Shown here one piece after another: positions 8,407 to 16,022 of a stretch of 21,503 nt of DNA. Source of the stretch: Pseudomonadota bacterium. GTDB taxonomy: Bacteria; Myxococcota_A; Polyangia; Fen-1088. The translations under genes were made by a program, and so were the position numbers. The DNA is taken from assembly GCA_023438785.1 (NCBI GenBank), contig JAEXQJ010000325.1, positions 1 to 21,503 of the forward strand. Reading direction: 5' to 3'. Within the stretch, counting starts at the first letter, position 1; every line of letters begins with the position of its first letter. The notes below the pieces were generated by a model that was not told the origin of the DNA, made no database searches, and saw nothing but the letters and a program-made list of their open reading frames with translations.

Positions 8407-9210
8407 ATGTCGAACACGCTTCGCAATCTGCAGGTGGTCATCCTGTGCGGCGGTCAGGGAACGCGCATTCGCGCCGTGGCCGAGGACAAGCCCAAGCCCA
8501 TGGTGGAGATCGGCGGTCGTCCGATCCTGTGGCACATCATGAAGTACTACGGCTCGTTCGGGGTGCGGAAGTTCATCCTGGCCCTCGGGTATCAGGGCGG
8601 AAAAATCGTCGACTATTTCGCCAATTACCGTCTGCGCAATTACGACTTCACGATGAACACGCGCGACAGCTCAGCCCGCCTGTTCCACGACGAGAGCGAG
8701 CAGGGCGGGGTGGAGGACTGGGAGATCACGCTGGTCCACACGGGCGAAGAGACGATGACGGGCGGCCGGATCAAACGGGTCGCGCCTTACCTGCATGGCG
8801 ACACCTTCCTCGCCACCTACGGCGATGGGCTGTCGAATGTCGACCTCGGCAAGCTGCTGGAATTCCACCTGGCGCAAGGCCGCACCGCCACCCTGACTGG
8901 CGTGCACCAACCCACGACGTTTGGTGTGGTCGATTCGGCCGAGGACGGCTTGGTGCGCTCGTTCCGCGAGAAGCCCAGCCTCAGCGGCTACATCAACGGC
9001 GGCTTCTTCGCCTTTCAGCGCGCGCTGCTCGACGAGATCGCGGGCGACCAGACCGTATTGGAGGAGGATCCCTTCCGGGCTCTGATCGTGAAAGGACAGC
9101 TCTCCATGTTCCGCCACGACGGCTTCTGGCACTGCATGGACCACTACAAGGATTACACCACGCTGAACGCCATGTGGGCCTCGGGCAAGGCCAAGTGGAA
9201 GGTGTGGTGA
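8407..9210 (+). CDS. rfbF: Glucose-1-phosphate cytidylyltransferase
   Basis: This cytoplasmic enzyme makes CDP-glucose from CTP and glucose-1-phosphate, the entry step to CDP-6-deoxyhexoses. The 267-residue protein carries the nucleotidyltransferase signature VILCGGQGTRIRAVAEDKPKPMV starting near residue 10 (written here only in part: LCGGQGTR, then KPKPMV). It also has the family-specific WEITLVHTGEETMTGGRIKR, ATYGDGLSNVD and GYINGGFF segments. Its length is close to the usual 257 residues. ATG 8407 is preceded by GAGGAG at 8393-8398, 8 bases away, so the longer frame from 8305 inside the barrel gene is rejected. It follows the barrel gene by 23 bases and is 6 bases from rfbG. Function is very secure. 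Confidence 0.96.
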   Translation: MSNTLRNLQVVILCGGQGTRIRAVAEDKPKPMVEIGGRPILWHIMKYYGSFGVRKFILALGYQGGKIVDYFANYRLRNYDFTMNTRDSSARLFHDESEQGGVEDWEITLVHTGEETMTGGRIKRVAPYLHGDTFLATYGDGLSNVDLGKLLEFHLAQGRTATLTGVHQPTTFGVVDSAEDGLVRSFREKPSLSGYINGGFFAFQRALLDEIAGDQTVLEEDPFRALIVKGQLSMFRHDGFWHCMDHYKDYTTLNAMWASGKAKWKVW

Positions 9211-9216
9211 GCGCCC

Positions 9217-10326
9217 ATGGCTGAAGCGTTGTTCGGCGATGTGTATCGTGGCCGCCGTGTGCTGGTCACCGGCCACACGGGCTTCAAGGGCTCCTGGCTC
9301 ACCCTGTGGCTGAAAGAACTGGGCGCCGAGGTGTTTGGCTATGCTCTGCCACCGGCCACCCAGCCCAATCACTGGGAAGCCCTCGGCCTCAGCATGACGG
9401 ATGAGATGGGCGACATCCGCGACGGGGCGGCGTTGCGCGCCTTTGTGACCCGGGTGCACCCGGAGATTGTGTTTCACCTGGCCGCCCAGCCCATCGTGCG
9501 CCTCTCCTATCGTGAGCCGGTGGCCACCTTCGCCACCAACGTTATCGGCTCGCTGAACGTCTACGAGGCGTGCCGGGCGGCAGAGACGGTGCGCGCCATC
9601 GTCAGCATCACCACCGACAAGGTCTACGAGAATCGCGAATGGGCGTGGGGGTACCGCGAATGCGACCGGCTGGGCGGACACGACCCGTACAGCGCGTCCA
9701 AAGCCTGTGCTGATCTGGCGACCACCAGCTACCAACGCAGCTACTGGCCGGTCGAGAGGTACGGCCAAGAACACCAGACCCTGCTCTGCGTGGCGCGGGC
9801 CGGTAACGTGGTCGGGGGCGGGGATTGGGCCGAGGATCGCCTGGTTCCCGATCTCATGCGGGGCGTGGCCGCGCGGACACAGGCCGTGTTGCGCAACCCG
9901 CAGTCCGTGCGCCCGTGGGAACACGTGCTGGATCCCCTGAGCGGCTACTTGTTGCTCGGACAGCGCCTTTGGGAAGGGCGCGCCGAGTTCGCGCGTCCGT
10001 GGAACTTCGGGCCGTCGAGCGACGGCGTGATGACCGTCGAAGACGTCGTGCGCGCCATGCGAGACGCCTGGCCCGTCATCGACTACCGTGTGGAGGTGCC
10101 GCCGGACGCGCCTCACGAGGCGGGGTTGCTCACGCTGGACTGCTCCCTGGCGCGCTCTCGCCTCGGTTGGCATCCCCTCTGGGACGGCGTCACGTGTTTT
10201 GCGCGAACCGCGCAGTGGTATCGGGCTCGGGCCGAACGGGGCGAGGTCGTCAGTCTGCCGCAGCTACGTGACTACGTGGAGGCGGCCCGTCGGAGCAAGG
10301 CCACCTGGGTGAACGCGCATGACTAG
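9217..10326 (+). CDS. rfbG: CDP-glucose 4,6-dehydratase
   Basis: This extended SDR enzyme converts CDP-glucose to CDP-4-keto-6-deoxyglucose. The 369-residue protein has the NAD-binding TGHTGFKGSWL at about 18-28, FHLAAQPIVRLSY at about 86-98, the ITTDKVYEN active-site strand at 131-139 and the catalytic Y158-SAS-K162. HTGFKGSW and TTDKVYEN are characteristic of RfbG and separate it from dTDP-glucose dehydratases. Length is normal (about 360). GGTGAG lies 5 bases before ATG 9217. The stop codon overlaps the next gene by 8 bases, so the two are translationally coupled. The pairing with rfbF confirms a CDP-deoxysugar pathway. Confidence 0.96.
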   Translation: MAEALFGDVYRGRRVLVTGHTGFKGSWLTLWLKELGAEVFGYALPPATQPNHWEALGLSMTDEMGDIRDGAALRAFVTRVHPEIVFHLAAQPIVRLSYREPVATFATNVIGSLNVYEACRAAETVRAIVSITTDKVYENREWAWGYRECDRLGGHDPYSASKACADLATTSYQRSYWPVERYGQEHQTLLCVARAGNVVGGGDWAEDRLVPDLMRGVAARTQAVLRNPQSVRPWEHVLDPLSGYLLLGQRLWEGRAEFARPWNFGPSSDGVMTVEDVVRAMRDAWPVIDYRVEVPPDAPHEAGLLTLDCSLARSRLGWHPLWDGVTCFARTAQWYRARAERGEVVSLPQLRDYVEAARRSKATWVNAHD

Positions 10327-11185
10327 CGTGCTCATCACCGGCGCCGCGGGATTCGTGGGTACGCGCCTGTGCCAGGCGTTCGCGGCCGCGGGCTTCGACG
10401 TGACGGGTTTGGATCGCGTGGCGCCGCGGACACCGGCTTGTGGCCGCTTCTTGACGGGTGACCTGTTGGCCGCGGGAGAGGACACGCACAGCTTCTCGAC
10501 GGTGGTCCATCTGGCGGGGCTGCTGCCCGGGAAAGCGCCTCCGGGCGACCTGTTCGCCGTGAATGTGGGGGGAACGTCGGCGGTCCTCCGTCGCTACGTC
10601 TCCCAGGGCAGCCACCTCATTCTGTTCTCGACGGGCCTGGTCTATGGGGACCAGCCGGGGCCGTTCGGCGAGGGCCTGGCCTGTCGGCCGCGCGACCCGT
10701 ATGCCGAGAGCAAGCTCGCGGCCGAGGTCGTGGCTCGGGCAGGGTGCGAGACGCGCCAGGCGCAACTGACCGTGGTGCGGCCTTCGGTCATCTATGGGAC
10801 CGGAGCGCCGGCCGGCATGTTGCTGGTGTCCATGATGGCGGCCTTGCGCCGGGGTGAGGTGTTCCCCATGACCGCGGGTGAGCAGCGGCGCGATTTCCTG
10901 CACGTCAATGATCTGGCGTCCGCCGTGGTGGGACTGGCCCAACGGCGGCCGGAGGGCGTCTTCAACGTGGCGGCGGGCGAGAGCCACACCGTGCGCGAGG
11001 CCGCTGAGATCGCGGCCCAAGTCTCGGGACGTGGCGATCTCTTGCGTCTGGGGCAACTGCCCTATCGCCCCGACGAGGTGTTCGACTATCGCTTGGACGC
11101 GCGGGCTCTTCAGACGGCCCTTGGCTGGCGGGCGGCTATCCGTCTGCACGATGGATTGGCCCGGCTATGGAAGGAGTCACCGTGA
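10319..11185 (+). CDS. NAD-dependent epimerase/dehydratase (SDR), probable CDP-4-keto-sugar reductase or epimerase
   Basis: The 288-residue extended SDR has the Rossmann motif GAAGFVG at 8-14, VVHLAG at 62-67, the Ser/Thr strand ILFSTGLVYGD at 101-111 and the catalytic Y128-AES-K132. It follows rfbG with an 8-base overlap. Placement suggests it acts on CDP-4-keto-6-deoxyglucose, like the CDP-abequose, CDP-paratose or CDP-6-deoxyhexose reductases, which are of similar size. No rfbH (3-dehydrase) is in the window. The simplest product would therefore be a 6-deoxyhexose that still has its 3-hydroxyl. Substrate and product are inferences from context; the SDR fold is secure. Confidence 0.85.
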   Translation: MTSVLITGAAGFVGTRLCQAFAAAGFDVTGLDRVAPRTPACGRFLTGDLLAAGEDTHSFSTVVHLAGLLPGKAPPGDLFAVNVGGTSAVLRRYVSQGSHLILFSTGLVYGDQPGPFGEGLACRPRDPYAESKLAAEVVARAGCETRQAQLTVVRPSVIYGTGAPAGMLLVSMMAALRRGEVFPMTAGEQRRDFLHVNDLASAVVGLAQRRPEGVFNVAAGESHTVREAAEIAAQVSGRGDLLRLGQLPYRPDEVFDYRLDARALQTALGWRAAIRLHDGLARLWKESP

Positions 11186-12012
11186 TTCGAGTTTTGCTGT
11201 TTCTCGCCATGATGGGCCCCGTCGTGGCGCACGCGGAGGCCAAGAAGGCTACCGCGCCCACGCGCCCGGAGGCATCGCTCGAGCGTTTCTTGCAGCAGCG
11301 CCAGTACGCGGAGGGACTGAGCTGGTTGAGCTCGTTCGGTGATGGCTCGCCGATGCAGCAGCGCTACCGCGGGTTGTTCCACCACGGCCTTTTCCAGGCC
11401 GACGCTGCCTTGAAGGACCTGCTGCCCATTTACCGGCAGGACCCCAGCGACGACCGGACCGGGCTGGCGGTAGCCGAGGCATGCCTGTGGAAGAAGGACT
11501 ACAAGACGGCAACTACGGTGCTGGGTGCCTTGAAGAACCCCGATGCGCCGGAGGCCCTGCGCGTGCGCGCTCTGCTCTACGAACAGGCGGGGCGACTGCC
11601 CGAGGCGCTGCACCTCTACGAACGCGCCATCCCCGGGCTCGCGCTGCCGTGGGGCGCGATGGAGCGCAAGGCGCAGGTCCTGTCCTGGCTCAAGAGATTC
11701 GACGAGGCAGACGCCACCTACGAGGCCATCGTCCGGTCGAACCAGGCCAGCCTGCCCCAGCGTCTGCGCTGCCGCGTGCGGCGTGCGGAGCTCACGGCGT
11801 GGCGCAAGGACCTGGACGGTGCTTTGGGCCAGTTGGCGGCCGTACTGCGTGAGGCGCCACGTCTCACGGATGCCTTGATGTTGCGCGGCCAGATCCTGGA
11901 ATGGCAGGGCAAACACGGTGATGCGAAGCAGGCCTACTCGCAGGTCCTGGCCGTCGACTCCAACCACGCCGAGGCCCGGCTGCGCCTGAACAAGCTGTTG
12001 TGGGTCAAGTGA
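11182..12012 (+). CDS. Periplasmic TPR-repeat protein
   Basis: The 276-residue protein starts at GTG 11182. This overlaps the previous stop (GTGA) and has AAGGAG at 11171-11176, five bases upstream; the longer ATG 11167 reading is less likely. It has a short signal peptide (IRVLLFLAMMGPVVAHAEA). The rest is helical repeats with TPR character, clearest in RVRALLYEQAGRLPEALHLY and LRGQILEWQGKHGDAKQAYS. Such TPR scaffolds (AlgK, the BcsC N-terminal part, YaiO-type proteins) link the inner-membrane synthase and peptidoglycan to the outer-membrane pore. Here it is separate from the barrel gene. It ends in TGATG, one base overlapping the synthase start, which supports a joint role. Confidence 0.88.
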   Translation: MIRVLLFLAMMGPVVAHAEAKKATAPTRPEASLERFLQQRQYAEGLSWLSSFGDGSPMQQRYRGLFHHGLFQADAALKDLLPIYRQDPSDDRTGLAVAEACLWKKDYKTATTVLGALKNPDAPEALRVRALLYEQAGRLPEALHLYERAIPGLALPWGAMERKAQVLSWLKRFDEADATYEAIVRSNQASLPQRLRCRVRRAELTAWRKDLDGALGQLAAVLREAPRLTDALMLRGQILEWQGKHGDAKQAYSQVLAVDSNHAEARLRLNKLLWVK

Positions 12013-13523
12013 TGGACCTGGAGCCGCGTCCTCTTAGCGCCTGGGATCGCGTGCTGCTCCTCGGGGTCATCGGGTTCGGGCTGCTGGGTGTCCTGTACTT
12101 CGGCGAGTTTTGGTTCTTCGCCGACTACCGCCGGCAGCCCGTGCTGTTCGCGGTGCTGAGCTTCGCCGTGTTTTGGGGCGTCTTTCGCGGCCTCATCAAC
12201 GCCTACATCTACTTCTTCATCACGCCGGTCCCGCCCAAGTCGACGCATCGAACCTATTCGGTGGATGTGCTCATCACGGCCATGCCAGGTGAGCCGTTCG
12301 CCATGTTTGAGGAGACCCTGACGGCCGTGCAGGCCATGCAGACGCCGCATTGCACCTATCTGTTGGACGGCGGCAACGACGCGGCACTGACCGAGCTGTG
12401 CACCCGCCTGGGCGTGATTCACGTCGACTGCCGCGGCGTGGGCGGCGCCAAGGCCGGCAAGATCAACCACTGCCTTCGCCACTACGCCACGGGCGAGATC
12501 GCGTTCGTGCTCGACCCCGATCATCGTCCGCGCCCCGACCTGCTGAGCCGCACCTTGGGCTACTTCGACGATCCAGGGGTGGGGTTCGTGCAGGTGGTCC
12601 AAGCCTACTACAACACCGACGAATCGTTCGTTGCCGACGCGGCCGCCGAGGAGACCTTCGGATTCTACGGCCCGACGCAAATGGGATTGAACGGTCTGGG
12701 GATTGCCACGGCCATTGGCGCCAACTGCATTTTCCGGCGCGCGGCCCTGGATTCCATCGGCGGGCATGCCGAGCATCTGGCCGAAGACGCGCTCACCTCC
12801 ATGCGCCTGCACGCCCAGGGCTGGCGCTCGGTCTATCTGCCCTACCGGGGCACCTCAGGGCTGGTGCCGGCAGACCTGCGCTCCTTCTACAAGCAGCAGT
12901 TCAAGTGGGCCACCGGGATGTTTTACCTGTTGTTCCGTGAGTACCCGCGTCTGTTTCGCCGCTTCCCCCTCGAAGCCAAGGCGCACTACTTCTTTGCCGG
13001 CACGTTCTACTTCAACGGCCTGGCCACCTTCTTCACTCTGCTGCTGCCGGTTGCGTTCCTCTTCCTGCAAGTATTCGCCGTGGAATTTCCCATCGACGAA
13101 TTTGCGCTGCACCTCGCGCCCTACATGGTCGGCGTCCTGTTGAGCCACGCCTTCGTGCAGCGCTACTACACGCATTCGTCGGAGAAGCGGGTGCCCTGGC
13201 GCTCGTTGGTGCTGGAGAAGAGCACCTGGCACGTGTACCTGCGGGCGCTTCTGGCGGGGCTCTTTCATCGCAGGGTGGAATACGTCCCCACGCCCAAATC
13301 AATGGATCGCGGTTCCATGTGGCGCCTGGTCGTGCCGCACCTGCTGGCAGTGGGGCTTTCGGCCGCGGCCATCGCCTTCGCCCTGTCGACCTTCGCGCGT
13401 CTCGACGATGGGACCTGGCTCATGATGGGATTCGCGGCCGTCAACATCGTGACCCTGGCGCCGGTGGTCCTGCTCGGGGTCTTTCCCCAACTCAACGGGA
13501 GGCGTCCCCATGGGGCCGCGTAA
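12012..13523 (+). CDS. Cellulose-synthase-like GT2 processive glycosyltransferase without PilZ domain
   Basis: This 503-residue inner-membrane synthase has two N-terminal TM helices (about 13-33 and 43-70) and a cytosolic GT-A domain with all processive GT2 marks. These are LLDGGND (D119), KAGKINH (148-153), DPDH (168-171), AED (257-259, catalytic base D259) and QQFKW (295-299). Three or four further TM helices follow, with a VPTPK segment at 425-429 like the interface motif of BcsA. Such enzymes polymerise a beta-glycan and pass it through their own channel. Unlike BcsA (about 700-870 residues), it stops after the last TM and has no PilZ domain, so direct c-di-GMP gating at that site is absent. 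Cellulose, mannan-like or another beta-glycan are possible products. ATG 12012 (TGATG overlap) is preferred over GTG 12000. Confidence 0.93.
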   Translation: MDLEPRPLSAWDRVLLLGVIGFGLLGVLYFGEFWFFADYRRQPVLFAVLSFAVFWGVFRGLINAYIYFFITPVPPKSTHRTYSVDVLITAMPGEPFAMFEETLTAVQAMQTPHCTYLLDGGNDAALTELCTRLGVIHVDCRGVGGAKAGKINHCLRHYATGEIAFVLDPDHRPRPDLLSRTLGYFDDPGVGFVQVVQAYYNTDESFVADAAAEETFGFYGPTQMGLNGLGIATAIGANCIFRRAALDSIGGHAEHLAEDALTSMRLHAQGWRSVYLPYRGTSGLVPADLRSFYKQQFKWATGMFYLLFREYPRLFRRFPLEAKAHYFFAGTFYFNGLATFFTLLLPVAFLFLQVFAVEFPIDEFALHLAPYMVGVLLSHAFVQRYYTHSSEKRVPWRSLVLEKSTWHVYLRALLAGLFHRRVEYVPTPKSMDRGSMWRLVVPHLLAVGLSAAAIAFALSTFARLDDGTWLMMGFAAVNIVTLAPVVLLGVFPQLNGRRPHGAA

Positions 13524-14574
13524 ACGTTGGGCCGGCCTGTTCGCGGCCAGCGTCATCCTCCTCTACTGGCCCCTGTCGCGCTCGGGGGAGCCGGCGCTCC
13601 GCGAGGCGTGGTTTCGCGTCGTGTCCCGTTCCCTGGCCGACGACGCCGCGAGGTTGCGGCCGCCCGCCGGGAAGCGCTGGTTGGGCGCCAGCCGCCCCGA
13701 GCTGCCGCAGAGCCTGTACGGCATCTACGAGTTGGAGCGAGGCCTGGGGCGTTCGCTGACCATCACGTCGTTCTATCAGGCATGGGGTGATGGCCCGGAG
13801 CACGCCTTCCCCGGCGACGTGATTCGGAGTCTGCGCAAGGGCGGGTATCTGCCGTTCGTGACCTGGGAGCCCTGGCTTTCCGCCTTCAGGCGGTGGGAGG
13901 GGCAGGTCCCAACCGGTTCGTTGCGCCTCATCAGCGACGGGGCGGTGGACAGGTACGTGCGCGCGTGGGCTCGAGCCGCCGTGAAGGATGGCGGGTTCAT
14001 CCTCGTGCGGCTGGCCCACGAGCCAACCAACCCGCTGTATGGCTGGGCGCCCGTGTATGGCAATACGCCGCGCGACTACGTGGACTTCTGGACCCACGTG
14101 CGCGCCATCTTCCGCGAGGAGGGAGCGCGCAACGTGGCCTTCGTGTGGACGCCGTTCGGTCTGGAAGATCGGGATTGGTTTCCCGGGCGGGACGAGGTGG
14201 ATTGGATCGGCTTCGACCTCTTCAACTACGGCGGGCTCTCTGAACAGGGCACGTGGTTGGATTTCTACACTTTGGCCAAGCTGTTTCGCGACGCCTACCA
14301 GGCGCTGGACGTGCCGATGCTGGTTGCGGAGGTGGCGAGCTCGTCGGCCGGCGGAAACAAGGGCGATTGGATCCGCGACATGTTCCATGTGCTCGCCGGG
14401 GAGGACTTGCCCGATATCCGCGCGGTGGTGCTCTTCGACCAGCCGCATGGCCAGATAGCCACCGGGCTGCCCATTGATTGGAGTCTGGGGGAGGTGGACG
14501 GCGTATTCGACGCATTGGCGCGACAGCCGCGCTTGTTCACGAAATTCACATCAGCAAAGGAGCAGGCGAGATGA
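13510..14574 (+). CDS. Membrane-anchored GH26-like glycoside hydrolase
   Basis: The 354-residue protein has an N-terminal anchor or uncleaved signal (about 5-21), then a TIM-barrel hydrolase. GH26-like features are GYLPFVTWEPW (112-122), ILVRLAHEPTNPLYGW (164-179, proposed acid/base E171) and MLVAEVASSSAGGNKGDWI (270-288, proposed nucleophile E274), plus AFVWTPF and DWIGFDLFNY. GH26 contains beta-mannanases, lichenases and beta-1,3-xylanases. In cellulose operons the corresponding place is held by the GH8 enzyme BcsZ, so a trimming or editing role on the nascent polymer is likely. ATG 13510 overlaps the synthase by 14 bases and has GGGAGG at 13497-13502. The stop overlaps the next start (ATGA). 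The fold is well supported; the substrate is open. Confidence 0.85.
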   Translation: MGPRKRWAGLFAASVILLYWPLSRSGEPALREAWFRVVSRSLADDAARLRPPAGKRWLGASRPELPQSLYGIYELERGLGRSLTITSFYQAWGDGPEHAFPGDVIRSLRKGGYLPFVTWEPWLSAFRRWEGQVPTGSLRLISDGAVDRYVRAWARAAVKDGGFILVRLAHEPTNPLYGWAPVYGNTPRDYVDFWTHVRAIFREEGARNVAFVWTPFGLEDRDWFPGRDEVDWIGFDLFNYGGLSEQGTWLDFYTLAKLFRDAYQALDVPMLVAEVASSSAGGNKGDWIRDMFHVLAGEDLPDIRAVVLFDQPHGQIATGLPIDWSLGEVDGVFDALARQPRLFTKFTSAKEQAR

Positions 14575-15971
14575 TGCAGGGCAAATCTGGCGTTCGAGGC
14601 GGAAGCGGCGTCTGTCGCTTCGCATGGGTCATGGGCGTGCTGGCGGCCGCCGCGTGCGGCCGCGACGTGGACGTGAATGATGGTGCGAAAGACACACCGT
14701 CTCCCTCGCAGCCCAGCGATGCGGCCTCCAACGACCCGGGGAAGGCAGACGGGGGCAAGACCAATCTCCTCGATGGCATCGACCAGAACCAGGCCGATGC
14801 GGCCCCGACGCAAGCCGATGCCTCGGGGGCGAATCCGCGCGACGGGGCGGGCGTGGTTGTCGACGCCGGGGGCATCGTGGATGCGCGCCCGAGCGTTGAC
14901 ACCACCAAGCCCACGGACGCCGATGTGGCGCCGACCCCTGACGCCGGTGCGCTCAAGGATGCGACCCCGGTGGTGGATGCAACCAGCCCCGTGGATACCG
15001 CGAGCCAAAAGGACGCGGCGAGCGGCGCCGTGATCACCGGAGTGGAGATCCTGACGGATGGGCTGTCGGCAATCAGCGTGCCCGCGGTGGGAACGGACGG
15101 CGTCTCCATCCTGCAGTACACGAGCGCGGGAACAGCGATGGCCTTGCACGTTTCGTGGGATCGGGTGGTCGGGCGCTGGTACGAGAACTCGGGCGCTCGG
15201 TGTATCTACCTGGCGGCCAGCGGCACTCGACACGCGGGTCTGCTTTACCTGGCATCGACCTATCCCATCCAGGCCGACGGCACGGCCACTGAGCTGTCAG
15301 GCACGCCCACCACGTACAAGGAATTCCTGGCGGCGAACGATGCGGGATACGCGTGGGTGGACTACGTTCAGAGTGGTGGGGGCGGTCGTGCGGGCGGCGG
15401 CTCGTCCACGACCAGCTTGGGCGCCGTGGTCTTCAAGACCTGGCAGGGGACGCGGACCAACCTCACCGACAATCTGCGCTACCGCGCTCGTCCCGACATA
15501 TCGAGCACGCGCGCCGTCTACGTGGAATACGCGAACACCACCTCGGGAACCCCGGGACAGATCATGGTTCAGCCTCTGACGGGGGGCGCCGCGGCGGCCG
15601 TGGCGACGAGCAGTCACCATCAGGATCGCCCCGCGGTGGATGGCAACTGGGTCGTGTGGGAGGAGTATCTGAGCAGCACGGACGTCGTGATCCGCGCCAA
15701 GAACGTGGCCACCAACGAGGTGCGGGACCTGAGCTCGAAGGTGGGCTTCCGAACCAACCCGGATGTGCGCGGTACGCGTGTGGTCTGGGAGGATCAGCGC
15801 TCGGGCAACAGCGACATCTACACGTACGACTTGGCAGGTAACAAAGGAGAGCAGGTCGCGGTAAGTGGCACGGGCTACTCGACGGGTGCGCGCCTGACCT
15901 CCGACGGGCTGGTTTGGACAGAGGCGAACGGCAACAACATCGGACTCGTGCGGGCGCGCTGGGCGTTGTAG
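14571..15971 (+). CDS. Lipoprotein with Asp/Ala-rich linker and TolB-like beta-propeller
   Basis: The 466-residue protein starts at ATG 14571 (ATGA overlap with the GH26 stop; AAAGGAG at 14556-14562). A second ATG follows directly. The signal peptide ends in the lipobox LAAAAC with lipidated C29. Residues 30 to about 150 are a low-complexity Asp/Ala/Pro/Thr tether with repeated DA pairs, common in myxobacterial-type lipoproteins. The C-terminal part has at least four propeller-type strands of the pattern RPDxxGTRVVWED (RPDISSTRAVYVEY, RPAVDGNWVVWEEY, NPDVRGTRVVWEDQRSG, GARLTSDGLVWTEA) and a likely fifth (NDAGYAWVDY). As last gene of the operon it may be a surface or periplasmic partner that binds the polymer or the barrel; its function is not known. 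Confidence 0.85.
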   Translation: MMQGKSGVRGGSGVCRFAWVMGVLAAAACGRDVDVNDGAKDTPSPSQPSDAASNDPGKADGGKTNLLDGIDQNQADAAPTQADASGANPRDGAGVVVDAGGIVDARPSVDTTKPTDADVAPTPDAGALKDATPVVDATSPVDTASQKDAASGAVITGVEILTDGLSAISVPAVGTDGVSILQYTSAGTAMALHVSWDRVVGRWYENSGARCIYLAASGTRHAGLLYLASTYPIQADGTATELSGTPTTYKEFLAANDAGYAWVDYVQSGGGGRAGGGSSTTSLGAVVFKTWQGTRTNLTDNLRYRARPDISSTRAVYVEYANTTSGTPGQIMVQPLTGGAAAAVATSSHHQDRPAVDGNWVVWEEYLSSTDVVIRAKNVATNEVRDLSSKVGFRTNPDVRGTRVVWEDQRSGNSDIYTYDLAGNKGEQVAVSGTGYSTGARLTSDGLVWTEANGNNIGLVRARWAL

Positions 15972-15990
15972 CCGGCCGGCATCCCGAAGG

Positions 15991-16022
15991 GGTCGGCGCC
16001 TTAGCTCGCTCGGGCGCCGACC
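15991..16022. terminator. Hairpin between convergent operon end and kinase gene
   Basis: GGTCGGCGCC (15991-16000) pairs perfectly with GGCGCCGACC (16013-16022) across a 12-base loop, 19 bases after the operon's last stop. It has no T-run, so it may act as a GC-only stem terminator. The right arm and loop overlap the last codons of the minus-strand kinase, so it could stop transcription from both sides. Confidence 0.6.

Noticed and set aside
8671..10173. 500-codon minus-strand open frame opposite rfbF and rfbG
   Set aside because: It is antisense to two securely identified enzymes and has no recognisable motif.
12000..12011. Upstream GTG start for the synthase
   Set aside because: ATG 12012 forms the TGATG overlap with the TPR gene and gives a normal N-terminus; the GTG adds only four residues.
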